64,000 nt of DNA. Origin: Oscarella lobularis. Taxonomy: Eukaryota > Porifera > Homoscleromorpha > Homosclerophorida > Oscarellidae. Made by a program: the position numbers and the translations under genes. Shown piece by piece: positions 11,233 to 22,800 of the stretch (positions within the stretch are counted from its first letter, which is position 1; every line of letters begins with the position of its first letter). The stretch lies in the NCBI RefSeq assembly GCF_947507565.1, contig NC_089175.1, positions 4,391,733-4,455,732 of the forward strand, written 5' to 3'. The notes under the pieces are model-generated. The model was not told where the DNA came from. It made no database searches and saw only the letters and a program-made list of their open reading frames with translations.

Positions 11233-13829
11233 CTACGTTCTCAAGCTCCGCCAATCGTACCGCGGATTGGGCGCGTGCGTCAACGGCGGAAACGGCGGAC
11301 ACGCAATCTGCCACGTGGCCGCCTCGCCGACGCCGACCTCTTCGGCGTAACACACGCCACAATAGGGAATCTTCTGAACGACCTTCGTCAACTCGGCCGA
11401 ATTCCTCGGCTCGCCGCCACTCAGCTGACGCGTGCACGCGTCCAACGTGCCCGCGTGACCGACGATGAGAACGAGAGCGCCGGGCGGCGCCGCCTTCAAT
11501 ATATCGCGCACAATCCTACTACTCCTCTTATAGTAATCGACTACTTTCTCCTTGAGATCTAATTGCGATTGCGGATATATCGGCTTATAGTCCATATCGA
11601 CGCGCAGGCCGGCTGCCGCCAAATCGGGCACGGGCATCCACGACGGCACGAAATTCTGACACCAGGCCATCCACTCGAAAAGTCCCGGTTCGACGCGAAT
11701 TTGCACGGAAGCGTCGGCGCGCGCTCCCTGAAGAATCGCGTCGGCCGTCTGAACGCAACGAAGTGCCGGCGACGCGTAGATCTGCGTGACGGACGGACAG
11801 TGTTCGCGCATCGCTTCGCCGGTCAAATGGGCCTCGTGGACTCCCATTGCCGTTATGGGGCTATCCTTGACGAAGCCGTCCGGACCGCCCTTGCGGACGG
11901 GAACGGTTACCGGCATGTTGAGGTTCTTGCGATAGTACGTTCCGTCGCGATCGAACGAATATTGGAGCCACTGGTGACCGAACGTGACGTCGACGCGCTC
12001 CGCGTGGCGCACGATGAGCATGGATCGGGGCGCCGACGCGCTCGACGTCTTCTTTGCGCGCTGTTTCTTCGGCACGACTTTGGCGTATTCGGCGCCGACG
12101 TCGTGCGAGAAGAGACCCTCCGGCGAGTCGTAGTGGCTGTCTTCGCCGGTCGACGTTCCGCGTTTGCGCGATTCGAAGCGGTTCGACGACGACGTGGGCG
12201 TCGTCGCGGCGGAGTCGGAACTGGTGGCAGTTGCCGGCCAAGATCTGGGAATAAATAAATAAATAAATAAATACATGAAATATGTGCTGTACATGCGTTG
12301 AGACTAGGCCCTTCTTCAGTATGGTTCAAAATAAGCTACACTATTAGATAAGGAGTAGTTGATATAATCGATTGACTGAGGCCGCCCTTTGGAAGCCAAA
12401 AGACGAGGAAAAACGCGTCTCAACAGCAGCCCATCTGAGACCCCATGCAAAATAGCCTATCTGAGACCTTCTCTGTAACAAATCTAAAATCTCTACCCCA
12501 TAGGGAAAATAATACTTACAGGAAGCGTGTATGGATGTACATGTTTGGCGACTCTGCGCGTGTTTACCTGTGTAAGGTCCAGACGTCCGTTTCTTGGCAT
12601 CTTTCGATGTAGTTGGCCGGACAAACGCCCGTGACGCCCGTCTCGTGAGATGCCCCCATGACCCAGCCTACGCTTGGGCTCGGCGCGTCCGGATTAACCA
12701 TGACAAAATCGTCTTCGTTCAACTCCAATTCGTCGTCGCTGCGAGGTGCGTGCGAATACAAAACGCGATATAACTAGAAAAGAGAATAAAAAAATCAAAA
12801 AAGATATAATTTTAATTAAAACACGCTATTACTTCTGCTTTTTCCATTCGCGGATCACGCGAATAAAGTCGCAGCTCCCAGCGACTCTGCGTCTTGGGAT
12901 TGATTTTCTTCGCCATGGCATCCAAAACGGCCTGATGATTAGCGAGAAACTGATAGGCCATAGTCAAGTGCAGCTGCTTCTTATGCGGCTCGATCTTGCA
13001 ACCTAAATCACACCACCATGACGCATGCATATAAAAAATAAATACATAAACGTTATTATTAAACCGGGAATTTTCTTGGCCGCTTCCGCTGTGAACGAGC
13101 TCATGACTTTTCGAAACCAGCCACACGAGCTCTCCTCGACGAACAACCCGATGTAGGAGGCCGACGAAAAGGGCTGCAGTACAATCTCCTTGGGACACTC
13201 CTTGGATCCCCTTGACATTCACCCGTGAATTCGCCATTGCAACAAGAGTATACAACGAAAGTGACCAACGCCCACTTGAGTCTACGAAACTAAAAAAAAC
13301 CAACGCCCCACGTGACGTCGACGAAATCTAAAAATAAACCCACCCCCCGTTTTACGCCCACGCACTCACTTTGAAAAATTGACACAGCGTGACGTGGGGA
13401 AATGATTTGTGAGCGCCGTTTCGGCCGCACTGGGCGAGCGACGTGTCCCAGAACTCGCCGAGTTCGGCGCCGAATCGTCCGAGAGGGACCCCGTAGACGA
13501 CGTAGTCGCGCGGCACCTGCTTGTCCATTTCGGGATCGAAAACGTGATTGAGAATCCTAAACAACGCGTTCGACGATCGATCGATCGATCGCCGAGTCTC
13601 GCTATTACCAGTCGGATGCCGCCTGGACGCCCGTGTCACCCGTCGCGGCGAGCGCTTTTTCGCTGGAAGGGACGGGAAAGGACGTGTGTTTGTTGTGTTC
13701 GCTCGTCTACGCGCTTTTTTTGCAGGCTTACGCGCGATTCTTTGGGAAGCCCATGCCCTGGAGTATTTCCAGACTGCTCTGCGCTTTCGCTAGAGTCGCC
13801 GAACGGGCGAAGGGGGGACGCTGAGCCAT
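11233..13829 (-). CDS. UBASH3: UBASH3 (Sts/TULA) family phosphatase, UBA-2H-SH3-histidine phosphatase
   Basis: Known family role: suppressors of receptor and Syk/ZAP-type tyrosine-kinase signalling that bind ubiquitin. Minus-strand exons: 13732-13829 (start MAQRPPF), 13609-13662, 13370-13556, one ending at 13065 (start near 13209, boundary unsure), 12833-13002, 12568-12773 and 11233-12244. Domains in order: UBA (LQGMGFPKNRAEKALAATG), a 2H-phosphoesterase-like region with two H-x-T motifs (HVTL in exon 3, HLTM in exon 5), SH3 (YSHAPRSDDELEL to PANYIERC), and a C-terminal histidine phosphatase with RHAER, SPALRCVQTA, EPGLFEW and GHAGTLD. The usual Gly of the RHGE motif is Ala here, but both catalytic His remain. 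About 28 residues expected between exons 3 and 4 were not located, so a small exon may be missed. Confidence 0.88.
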
Positions 13830-14070
13830 GGTCCTCGATCCGTGGGAGAGTCGGCGAAGCGGTGTAACACGCCCATGCGCGTAGCCAATCAGCAGCCACG
13901 CAGGTGACGATAAGTGCCCCGTACATGTGTAGGCGAGTTTTCGCGACACGACGCTTCACTTTAATTGCTACCATTTTTCAGACTTCAAAGTTTGAGCTCA
14001 TTCTCAGCATGCGTAGAAATTTTTTTGGGAATATTTTTTGTCCGGGATTCAGCTGACGTCATCTTCGATC

Positions 14071-15092
14071 ATGGCCGCTCGTGTTCTTGTTGCTTGTAAA
14101 CGCGTTATCGACTACGCCGTGAAAGTAGATGAACGTTGAAGTCATCAGATCGTCTCTATTCCGCTACGTCTTACTTAGATTCGAGTCAAACCGGATAAAA
14201 GTGGCGTAGTTACGGATGGAGTGAAACACAGCATGAATCCATTCGACGAAATAGCCGTAGAAGAGGTAAATATCGTCTCAATACTCTAAACCTGAATAAT
14301 TTAGGCCTTCTTTTAGGCTATCCGACTAAAAGAAAAGAAGCTCTGCGACGAGATAATTGCTGTTAGCTGTGGCCCAGAAAAATGTCAAGTTGGTTGCACG
14401 TAACGTGCGTCAAAAACACTTTCTGATTGATTTTCCTCAGGAAACGTTGAGAACTGCTCTAGCCATGGGCGCAGATAGAGCGATTCACGTCAACATCAAA
14501 CAGGACGAATACGAAAAGCTGCAACCATTGGCCGTAGCTAAACTATTAGCAAAAGTAGCCGAAAAGGAAAAGGTGAATATGCTCTTCGTGGGAAAGCAAG
14601 CGATAGACGACGACAGCAATCAAACCGGACAAATGACGGCAGCTCTTCTCAACTGGGCTCAGGTTAAAATCATTTGATCAATAGTACTGCTAGTAACATA
14701 TACATTTCTTAGGGTATGTTTGCTTCTGAAGTGAAGCTTTCTGGCGATGACGTCGAAGTGGTGAGGGAAGTGGATGGAGGCTTGGAAACGGTTTCTCTCA
14801 AAATGCCTGTCGTGCTCAGCGCTGATCTGAGACTCAATGAACCGCGCTATGCTACCCTGCCAAATATCATGGTAGTGTAAATACAGTTACTAACAGTATT
14901 TGTTATAATTGATTACTATAGAAAGCGAAGAAGAAACCTATGGCAAAATTGGCTCCTGACGACTTGGGCGTCGATATCAAGCCTCATTTTGAGGTCTTGT
15001 CCGTTGAAGAACCGGCAAGTAGAGAAGCTGGCTCCAAGGTGGAATCAGTTGACGAATTAGTGACAAAACTAAAAGAAAAAGGAGTTTTGTAA
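14071..15092 (+). CDS. ETFB: Electron transfer flavoprotein subunit beta
   Basis: ETFB pairs with ETFA in the mitochondrial matrix and passes electrons from acyl-CoA and other dehydrogenases to ETF-ubiquinone oxidoreductase. Six exons, 14071-14124, 14179-14265, 14317-14388, 14441-14662, 14713-14871 and 14922-15092, give 254 residues, matching the usual length of about 255. Diagnostic blocks are all present: [14 protein letters not shown] at the N-terminus, [45 protein letters not shown] (nucleotide-binding region) and [17 protein letters not shown] (family signature). The C-terminal arm is intact. All five introns are 50-53 bp. The gene lies about 240 bp from the divergent UBASH3 start, so the two may share a promoter region. 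Confidence 0.97.
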
Positions 15093-15590
15093 GAACGTAG
15101 AATGTGAAACAGTATTTCTTTGGTTGAAAAGTTTTCAACACCACGCAGTACTGTAAAGCAAGTTCATACACGCGAGCTCACGCCACCCGCGCCTTTCTCC
15201 GGTTAATCTACGCGTGTATTTTTGGCCCATCAAAGAAATACATCAAAGAAAGATAATGCAATATCTTCCGTGAAATCTTTACTTACAACTTCAACGTGGC
15301 TAAAAGCGCGACGCAAACACCACTTTCAACTTGTCAATAGTCAGGTGAGCAGGGGACGTGACGTCACAGTGATTTTCACCACGGATTGAGTACTCTAGAG
15401 TCCGCGCTTCCATGCACGAAAGGCGTGCTTGACTTTTGTCTACGTGAACAGAGCCGTTTCATTGGTCAATTCTTACTCCGTGTTTCCTGTTTGTCAAGGT
15501 GACATGTGATTCTTGCAAAATATATGCACAAACTCTCCACCCTGCACTCATTTCTCTCGATATCGGCGCCCTCCGCTAGTCCGACTGCAA
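15093..15590. promoter_or_regulatory. Intergenic between ETFB and a secreted-protein gene
   Basis: No coding signal. It holds the ETFB 3' end and presumably the promoter of the gene starting at 15591, with a TATATGCA-type AT-rich stretch at about 15520. No specific site can be proven. Confidence 0.25.
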
Positions 15591-16665
15591 ATGGCATCAT
15601 TTAATGCTTTGATTTTTCTCGCTCTGTTTTTGGCATTAGGTAAGTCAAGTTTGAAGTTAATCGATTCGCTTACATTTCCAATTTAGCCAACGGCCAAACG
15701 GAATTCGAATTCGTTCCAGCCAAGTACATAACGCAGCAACTGCAGAGGCCCGAGCCGAATCAGGTGCTGAACTACACAGCCACTCTTTGCGAAGGAGAAG
15801 TAGACAAGTGTGATGGTTACACGGCCCTTGTTGAGATCAACCTGCCTTCTAATCTTGACTGGATTCCCACGTCTGGTGTTGTTACTCTCAGAACGTTCAA
15901 TCCTGCAAACATGACCGGTCCTCTTTGCGAAAATATCGACTCTTCGTCAGGTGCACGAGTCAGACAATGCAGTTTTGTATTCCAAAAAGACATTGGCGAC
16001 AAAATCCTTTTTGAAGTCCAAGCTAATGAGCAAATGGCATTCAGTTTACATTTGGAATCGAATTTCAGCACAACAGTACTCTTCCTCGAAAGAAAATGCA
16101 CAGTAGATATGCTCTGAATGATGATAGCAAGCATTCTTCTGTCAAAGCTGACAACTGGTACGTACCAGATCTAGAGCCTATAGTTAGGCTCAATGCACCA
16201 GGAACAGTTGAAACAAAAAACAACGCTCGCTTTGTGTTCAGCGTTTGCTCTCGCGGTTCTCAACAACAGTCAATTACCCTTAGTGTTATTGCAACGGACG
16301 TAGACAGTGCTTTCAGCACGTATCTGTGCAACTCTGAAAGGTGCCAACCTTTCGATAATGACCCCAATGTCGTTGGCTACGACCTCACCAGTTCTCCTCT
16401 CAATGTCGTTATAGCTCAGGTGAACCATTTAATAACTCACCGATTCTCCGTAGCTGGATGCGTCTTTTTGAAGTTGAATGTAGTCGTCAAGTGGAAGACA
16501 CACACTGGGCTCTGATGGCGGAACAGATGAAACGGAATTGCCTCCTGTACACTCAGCTGATGCAGATCCAAGCCAGGAACTTGAAACAATGACCACAATC
16601 AAAAAGGACGACGTCACTTTTGACCTGAAGAAGGCGGCAAGGCCACAGCGAGCATTGGGTTACTA
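15591..16665 (+). CDS. Secreted protein of unknown family with acidic C-terminal tail
   Basis: Exon 1 (15591-15639) encodes a textbook signal peptide (MASFNALIFLALFLALA) and is followed by a GTAAGT donor. Exon 2 begins at 15687 (NGQTEFEF...) and is beta-rich with several N-glycosylation sites and paired cysteines. A further stretch at about 16130-16419 (VRLNAPGTVETKNNARF, SVCSRGSQ, YLCNSERCQPF) continues in another frame; the junction near 16075-16170 could not be fixed. From 16420 an intron of about 63 bp to a TAG acceptor at 16483 leads into a Ser/Asp/Glu-rich C-terminus ending ARPQRALGY at a stop at 16665. No TM helix is seen. No family is recognised; a secreted or matrix role is inferred. 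Confidence 0.55.
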
Positions 16666-16689
16666 AGAACATACATACGTATGAAAATC

Positions 16690-17469
16690 GTGGTCCCCTG
16701 TACCATTCTCCGAAATTACTTCCGCGTGAAAGAAGCCAAGTAATAGAATAAACAAACGAATCTGCACATCTTAATCGCCTTTTCTCAACGCTTAATTCAG
16801 CTAGTTCGCTATGTACATAGGACTCACTATGACTATCAATGGCTCAGGAAACGTACAAGAATTAAGTGAAGAGGCAGCTGCGCACCTGTATGGCACTAAT
16901 GCAACTCGCGGTCAAATAGAGTAAAGGAATGAATGAATCACTGAATGAATAAACGCCGTTGTGTCGTTCCAATTTTGTCCTACATGCATGTACATGCACG
17001 GAATGAGCCAGGTGTGGTCTAATATATATTATCCGCCGCGCTCTAGCTCCACCCATTGGAACCTCCCTTTGGCTGTACCTTTTCCACGCTTCGTACATCA
17101 ATCCCTTTTTACATTCGTTCATCTCATCGATGACTATTACTTTTGGATTTGTGACGCTGCGTCTGGCAATAGGTATATAAGGTCTGCACAAGCCGGAAGT
17201 GGGCGGGATTTCTTTTCTCATGGTCTTTGGATGAGACGATCCCGTCAAGCCAGAATTGAAGCTAAATCATCTCTACGAAGCGAGAGGGAGTCTGCTACAG
17301 AGCGAGAAAATTTAATTTCTTGAGTCCTGAGTATTTCCAAGTGGCTTCAGTTCGAATGGTGGTTGTGTAACGGAATAAAAAGGATTTTTGCGGTGTAAGA
17401 TTATTTTGGAAGATTAGAGCAAACCCGAGCAAGTGGGAACGTAGGCAAGGTGACTTTGGGGATTCATGT
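16690..17469. other. Intergenic, nothing recognised
   Basis: Short frames on both strands lack domains or splice support. Confidence 0.35.
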
Positions 17470-18121
17470 TCAAACGAAAAGCGAGCAAACGTTTAAGTAA
17501 GGAAGTGGTTGAATGGAAGTATTATACGCGCAAGTAAAGCTAACAATTTCCCCTTTGATTGCCGTTACGTAAGGAGGAGGACGAAACGCCAGCTTTGGTA
17601 CGACTACAGTCAAATGGAACCTCAGGCACTGTGTATTAGTAGAACATTCCTGCCTTACCTCCCAACGCAAATCGAAACGTTCCGGTCATCACTGTTTCCC
17701 TCTGGTCATTGCTGAGTGCCTCGCAAGCGAAGGAAGGCCCTAAGAGAGCGCTACGCACTGCGAAGTTAGTGCCGCCGCTACCGACGCCTTTTGTGTAGAG
17801 AACGCTTTTCCTGTCAGTTGTCTGTGTGACATTCAAGATGGCTGGCACAACCACACCCCTGGACAACCAAGCGATGGTCGACCTTTCGTTTGTGGTACAA
17901 ACGACGATCAGATCACCGTGACCATCTGGAGGAATATAAACGTATCCACCCCGAAATGCCTTCGAAGGATCGTCTATAAACTCGAGAGCGGCTAGAAAGA
18001 AAATAGTCCTCATTTCGACAGGCTTTGACTACATATCAGTCCTACCAAATAATACGCTAGGTTTCAGCAGCAACATAGCCATGCACAGAGGCACTGACGA
18101 GAGCAGGCACGAGTTGACCAT
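17470..18121 (-). CDS. Ig-domain secreted or surface protein (three exons seen)
   Basis: Exon 1 (18046-18121) starts MVNSCLLSSVPLCMAMLLL, a signal peptide, and ends at a GTAGGA donor. Exon 2 (17659-17991) holds one Ig-like domain with Cys (LIVVCTT), Trp (STIAWLSRG) and the second Cys (GPSFACEA) in the expected order. Exon 3 (from about 17619 down to a stop at 17470) starts VVPKLAFRPPPYV and carries the first half of a second Ig domain (EIVSFTCAYN). All three junctions are phase 1, as usual for Ig exons. The second Ig domain is truncated by the stop, so either more exons lie beyond 17470 or the gene ends short. No TM is seen. Confidence 0.55.
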
Positions 18122-18734
18122 CGTTGATGTGTGATGCCAGTAGCTAACTTTAGGGATACCTCTCTTAGCAACTCCTATAGGAAGAAAGAATTTGTGTCTA
18201 AGAATACATGTATTATTATAGTAGACCAAATTTACTTATACCGAATCCACTTAGTCGACATCCGTAGAGTCTGTTCAGAACGGCCCCTTACTAACGCTAT
18301 TTATACACTGAGCAGAGATATTTCCTGAGTCGCTTGGCGTCCCAATGCATCAGCAAAGTGAATTGTATACTTTCCTGACCAACAGGGGCTCGCATGCTGG
18401 ATAGGAACTCAAATTGAATAGTGAGACGGTGAGATGCGAAGAAATTCAATACATCGGACGGTGGCGTTACTCGGCGCATTCGCAGGAGCCGTCGACTGAC
18501 TATTGACAAAGCAGACCAACTGACCATTCCCACCGCAAGGTACATATTCGATTCGCTCGATGCGGACAGTCAATTAACAGGACGCTCTGCGGTTAAATAA
18601 ACTTATAATTACACAAACGTAATAAACGGTTGACGAGTTGAATCACTCGCGACGCGTTTCCCACTGCATTCAACGCCCACAGACGACACGACATCGGCTC
18701 CGAAACGGACGACGCATCGACGACAAGCGTTTAC

Positions 18735-19082
18735 CTCCGTCGTCGAATTCTCGCGCCAGTAGCACTTCCATCGAAAGACGGCGGGCGGCACGGCGACGAC
18801 GCTATAATTGAACTTCGCCGCCGAGACGTTCGTCGCTTTCGTTTCCATGACAACCGCGACGGACGGCAAGCCGCCGATACGAGGACGCTCTAAAATTAAA
18901 AAAATTGCTATTTTCCTCAATCCGCGCGCTGTACTCACGTCCCCGTTTCGATTCGGACCCAACCCGAGCGAAAAACGACGGCTCCCGATCTGTCGACGAG
19001 TTGACATCGGTAGGAATAGCCCGTTTTGACGACAATCGAACTGCTGCCGTTGCGAGAGATCGTGTAGTTGACTATAGTTGAC
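18735..19082 (-). CDS. Ig-like exons of an unrecognised surface protein (partial)
   Basis: On the minus strand, about 18943-19082 reads VNYTISRNGSSSIVVKTG then YSYRCQLVDRSG, the C-terminal half of an Ig-like domain with the Tyr-x-Cys signature, up to a GTGAGT donor. A second exon (about 18735-18894, after a TTTTAG acceptor) reads RPRIGGLPSVAVV and RWKCYWRENSTTE, the start of another Ig/FN3-like domain, followed by a GTAAAC donor. The phases of the two pieces do not agree perfectly, so one boundary is wrong or the gene is damaged. It may be the 5' part of the neighbouring gene at 17470-18121 or a separate gene. Confidence 0.35.
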
Positions 19083-19099
19083 GCCCTTCATTTCTCGGC

Positions 19100-20100
19100 C
19101 TATGCGCCGCCCTCGTGCCGTTGTACCACCAGCGGGCCGTTTCCGTGTCCGCGTGACGACATCTAAGGGCGACGACTTCGCCGCGGGGTTCCCGCTTGTG
19201 TCAAGCAGAAGGCTTGAGAATCATCTATGAGGTGTGGTGTCCCCTTTTGTGTGCATGCGCGTTCTTACGGTAGAGCAGAGTGCGGATGAAAGAAAGATCG
19301 TCTACCGGATCTGAGACTGAAAAGCACCCAAACGCGCGGCCTGGGGAAGTCTAAGGCAAAGAGGTGTAATCATAAAGGACGCATGAGCGCATGCATTGAA
19401 AGCGTCAAAGAAAAATGCGGCAGGTGTTTGCGCGTATTGAGCGTAAAAAGCCTCAGAGTCTGAGGCAGCCCATAAAAATGCATAAGGCAGTAATAAAAAG
19501 CACACAAATTCAAAATAATTATTTACATCAATAAAATAAATAAATAAATATTACTTCTTGCTATGGTCCGTCCCATCCACTGACGTTTGTTCTAAAAGAA
19601 GTGCTATTATTAATACTTTAATACCTTGTTCTGCGTACTATTCAAAACTTTCTTACCAAGATATTCTCCTTCCCTTAGCTGCCGTCATTGCCAATGCCAC
19701 CATGATGCCACTGCCCCCTTGTCCTGGTCGTCGTTGCCGTCGCAGTCGTCATCGCCGTCAATCTCATTCGAACTTCCGGCTTGCCAATTTTGACAATTGA
19801 AAACCCAGAAAAAACAAAAAAATCATTATAGACAGAGTAACAAGGGAAAAATGTATAGTAATATTTATAGTAACGTAGGGCCAATTTTAAAAAATCATAT
19901 AATTTAATTAATCTAGTAATTTAATTAACTCCGTGGACTCTAGCTTCTCTATCCTCTGTCTAACTGCCTTTCTACCTATCTATCCTACCCTAGTGGTTCC
20001 TATAGCTTCCTATCTACCTAGCTTGATCTCCCTTTAAATTTCTTTAATTAAATTATTAATATTTATTTTTGGCCCTTACGTTATAGCTTAATTTAATTTA
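19100..20100. other. Intergenic, AT-rich
   Basis: Runs of AATT and AAAT, including an (AAAT)n tract around 19530-19550. A minus-strand Asp-rich frame at about 19680-19770 could be the last exon of the gene at 20105-21080, but the junction is unproven. Confidence 0.3.
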
Positions 20101-20104
20101 AACA

Positions 20105-21080
20105 GATCGCACCTGAAATTTTTGATGGCGTCAAATTTTCTCTCTTCCTTGATTTTCAACTAGGAGAAAACGATTATATAGTATATGTCAAAGCTCATCC
20201 CAATAACAGGTACTTGCAAAATCAAGGAAGACAGCCTTTCAGCCATCTCCGTGATTGATTTTCGTCCATCTTCTTGATCCTTGAAACGATGATTCATGGG
20301 GGCATATGGGCAACTAAGATAATATTATTTAATTAATAAGAGTGAGAAAGAGTAGGTTATTTTTTCTTACCTGGCAATGACGGCATCTGTCACGATATAT
20401 TTTGACGTGACCTGAAGAGGAAGGCTTCCCACCATTGCAGTCCCATTTGTTTGCGGGGACTGAAACGACGTCCTACTGTATATGCAAAAATACATCCGGT
20501 TAGCCAAAAGGTAAAATTATATTAGCACTTACTTTATGTCTTCGAAAACAGCGAACGAAAATGGCCAGAACTAAAATTTAGCAATTGCTCGTCTGGATTT
20601 TCAAGCAAACCGGCCCTTGACTTCAACTGGCCGTTTCAAGCAAACCGGCCCTTTGACTTTAACTGGCCGTTACCCAATAGGCCTGGCTTGCTCGATCACC
20701 ACAGAGCGCTTCTTGCCAGGCTCTCTGTCATACGCAAACTCTTTATCTAGGGGTAAACAGCATGTCAGAGTCGTAAAAACTATTTACTTATGCACTAACC
20801 GGGATTTGCTGTATGACAGCGTCGACAGCCATCAGTGGGCTCAAGAACCACACTATGGAAAATTTAATTAAATATTAATACGGGTAGATATTTTTATATT
20901 TACCTGATGGCTGTTGCACAAAATATTTTCTTCGTCGCCTTCTCGTCGTCGTCCACGTCAACTTCACTTGAAAATCTAAAGCACTAATAAATTAATGTGT
21001 TAAGAGTCGATTTAATGATTACCCAATGACGGCGGTTGCACGAAGTTCTTTGTCTTCGTCCTGGAGTCGTCGTCCGTGCC
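20105..21080 (-). CDS. Multi-exon gene of unknown function (partial model)
   Basis: Minus-strand exons with good splice sites and 45-60 bp introns chain together: one ending near 21024 (LRATAVIG), about 20903-20977 (acidic, DVDDDEKATKK...CATAI), about 20799-20868 (VLEPTDGCRRCHTANP), about 20680-20742 (DKEFAYDREPGKKRSVVIE), about 20534-20575 (FWPFSFAVFEDI), about 20371-20473 (SFQSPQTNGTAMVGSLPLQ, SKYIVTDAVIASC), about 20220-20310 (PYAPMNHRFKDQEDGRKS, ITEMAERLSSLILQ) and about 20115-20160 (LKIKEERKFDAIKNF). One junction near 20580-20680 is out of phase, where a tandem repeat sits in the intron. No domain is recognised with confidence. It could be a transcription-factor-like or structural protein, or a decaying gene. 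Confidence 0.35.
20593..20670. repeat. Two-copy tandem direct repeat, unit about 36 bp
   Basis: The unit CAAGCAAACCGGCCC...AACTGGCCGTT occurs twice back to back with three or four differences. It lies in the presumed intron of the minus-strand gene. Confidence 0.75.
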
Positions 21081-21092
21081 GAGCTTCTCCTC

Positions 21093-21260
21093 AGCCCCGT
21101 ACCCAGGCTCTAGTCTTTGTTCCGTAAAGGAGACTGACCCTGGACACGGGGCTAAGATTCCCTTTGTCCCGTTGTAGTCGTCTACGCCGATCTTCGGCTT
21201 AGCCCCGTACCCAAGCTCTGTCTTTGTTCCGTAAAGGAGACAGAGCCTGCGTACGGGGCT
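21093..21260. repeat. Two long hairpins within a tandem duplication
   Basis: 21201-21260 is a near-perfect inverted repeat: arms starting AGCCCCGTAC and ending GTACGGGGCT, 23 bp long with two mismatches, around a 14-base loop (TTGTTCCGTAAAGG). 21093-21153 is a second, less perfect copy with the same loop. The bases between them also repeat the flanking sequence, so the whole is a roughly 108-bp tandem duplication containing a foldback. Confidence 0.8.
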
Positions 21261-21689
21261 AATTAAGACCCTCTGAGGTCGTAGCCCTTCACACTCTATG
21301 AAAAACCATTTGTGTCCCCAAAACGACCGGAATAGACCAGGAAGTGCTTACCGGTTTGTGTTGAAGAGCTGCCAGCTAGTTTCCACCGGGAAATTAAAAA
21401 ACACCGCACCGCGATGCCGGGAAAGGGATCGATAGGGCTGATACCGTGGATCATAGCGAAGAACTACCAGTTCCCACCGGGGAACAGAAAACGAACCGCA
21501 TTTTACCGTGACGTGGGTAGAAACCGCCCGAAAAGAGAAGCCGGGAAAGGGAATTGGCGTACCGACACCGGGAAAAAAGAAAATGCACTAAAGTACCGTG
21601 CCTCCGAAACCACGTGGAGCAAACCCACTACATTGGACTCCCACCGGGGAGACAACACCGTACCACCCACTGCGCCCTTGTACCCCACT

Positions 21690-21765
21690 AATTAATTAAT
21701 TAATTAATTAGAATGCATTTGTACCCTGTTAATAATTAATTAATTACCGCAGTAAATACTTAATT
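21690..21765. repeat. (AATT)n / (TTAA)n microsatellite
   Basis: Runs of AATTAATTAATT at about 21691-21708 and 21731-21747. Similar short tracts recur at about 25659-25678, 32388-32400 and 42521-42536. Confidence 0.8.
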
Positions 21766-22004
21766 AAAGAACCCGTATACCTACCTACTAGAACTATGAG
21801 AAATTACATTGCTAACATCTTGACCCCCACCCTCACCCCACTCCCCTTCCTCCTCCCTTTCCCTCCCGTTTTGATCCCAATTAATTACTTTTTTACTCTC
21901 CCTTATTTCCAAACGACAACACGCAACAAACACACTGTCACAACACAGTACAAATAGACACAAGCTAGTTAATTAAACTACTTCTCTAAAAGACGGATTA
22001 GCTT

Positions 22005-22800
22005 TGTGGCATAATTAAAATAATTTAAACCTAGAGTACCTCACAATCCTTTGACCTAAATGAAAACCTAGTACATTACTTTCCTATTCTAAAACCTAGT
22101 ACATTACGGCCCTACTCTAAACCTAGTACATTATTTTTCTAAAAGACGGATTAGCCACGTGGTTTAAACGATTAAAATCTAGAGTACCTCGTACATCCAT
22201 TGACCTAAATACTGGAAATGAAACCTAGTACATTACGGTTCTACTCTAAACCTAGTACATTACATTCCTGAAAGACGGATTAGTCACGTGGTTTAAACGA
22301 TTAAAACCTGGAGTACCTTGTAAATCCATTGAAACAAATACTAAAAATGGAAACCTAGTACATTACTCTAAAACCTAGTACATACTTTCTAAAACACGGG
22401 TTAGTCACGTGGTTTAAACAATTAACACCTAGAGTACCTCCTAAATCCATTGACCTAAATAGTGGAAACCTGTATATTACGTCCTAATCTAAACCTAGTA
22501 TATTACTTTTCTAAAAGACGGATTAGGCACAATTTAGACCTAAAATTCGGATTAGATACGTAATTTAGACCTAAAAGACGGATTAGCTACGTGGTTTAAT
22601 TAAAAACCTAGAGTACCTCAAATCCATTGACCTAAAATATGGATTAGGCACGTGGTTTAAATAGTTAAAACCTAGAGTACCTAGGAAATCCATTGACCTA
22701 AAATATGGATTACGTATGTGGTTTAAATAATTAAAACCTAGAGTACCTAGGAAATCCATTGACCTAGATAATTATCCTATAATCTACAATCAACCTAGAT
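22005..22800. repeat. Degenerate minisatellite-like repeat array
   Basis: About eight imperfect units built from four recurring words in the same order: AAAGACGGATTAG, CACGTGGTTTAAA, CCTAGAGTACCT and AAATCCATTGACCTAAA, interspersed with AACCTAGTACATTAC. Spacing varies from about 60 to 125 bp. No coding frame. Confidence 0.75.

Noticed and set aside
11275-12258. Long plus-strand open frames opposite the UBASH3 last exon
   Set aside because: They are GC-rich mirror frames of a well-supported minus-strand phosphatase exon and encode low-complexity Arg-rich sequence.
20220-20480. Possible p53-like DNA-binding segment in the minus-strand exon chain
   Set aside because: A weak resemblance around a Cys-Pro motif was not supported by the other conserved zinc ligands or DNA-contact residues.
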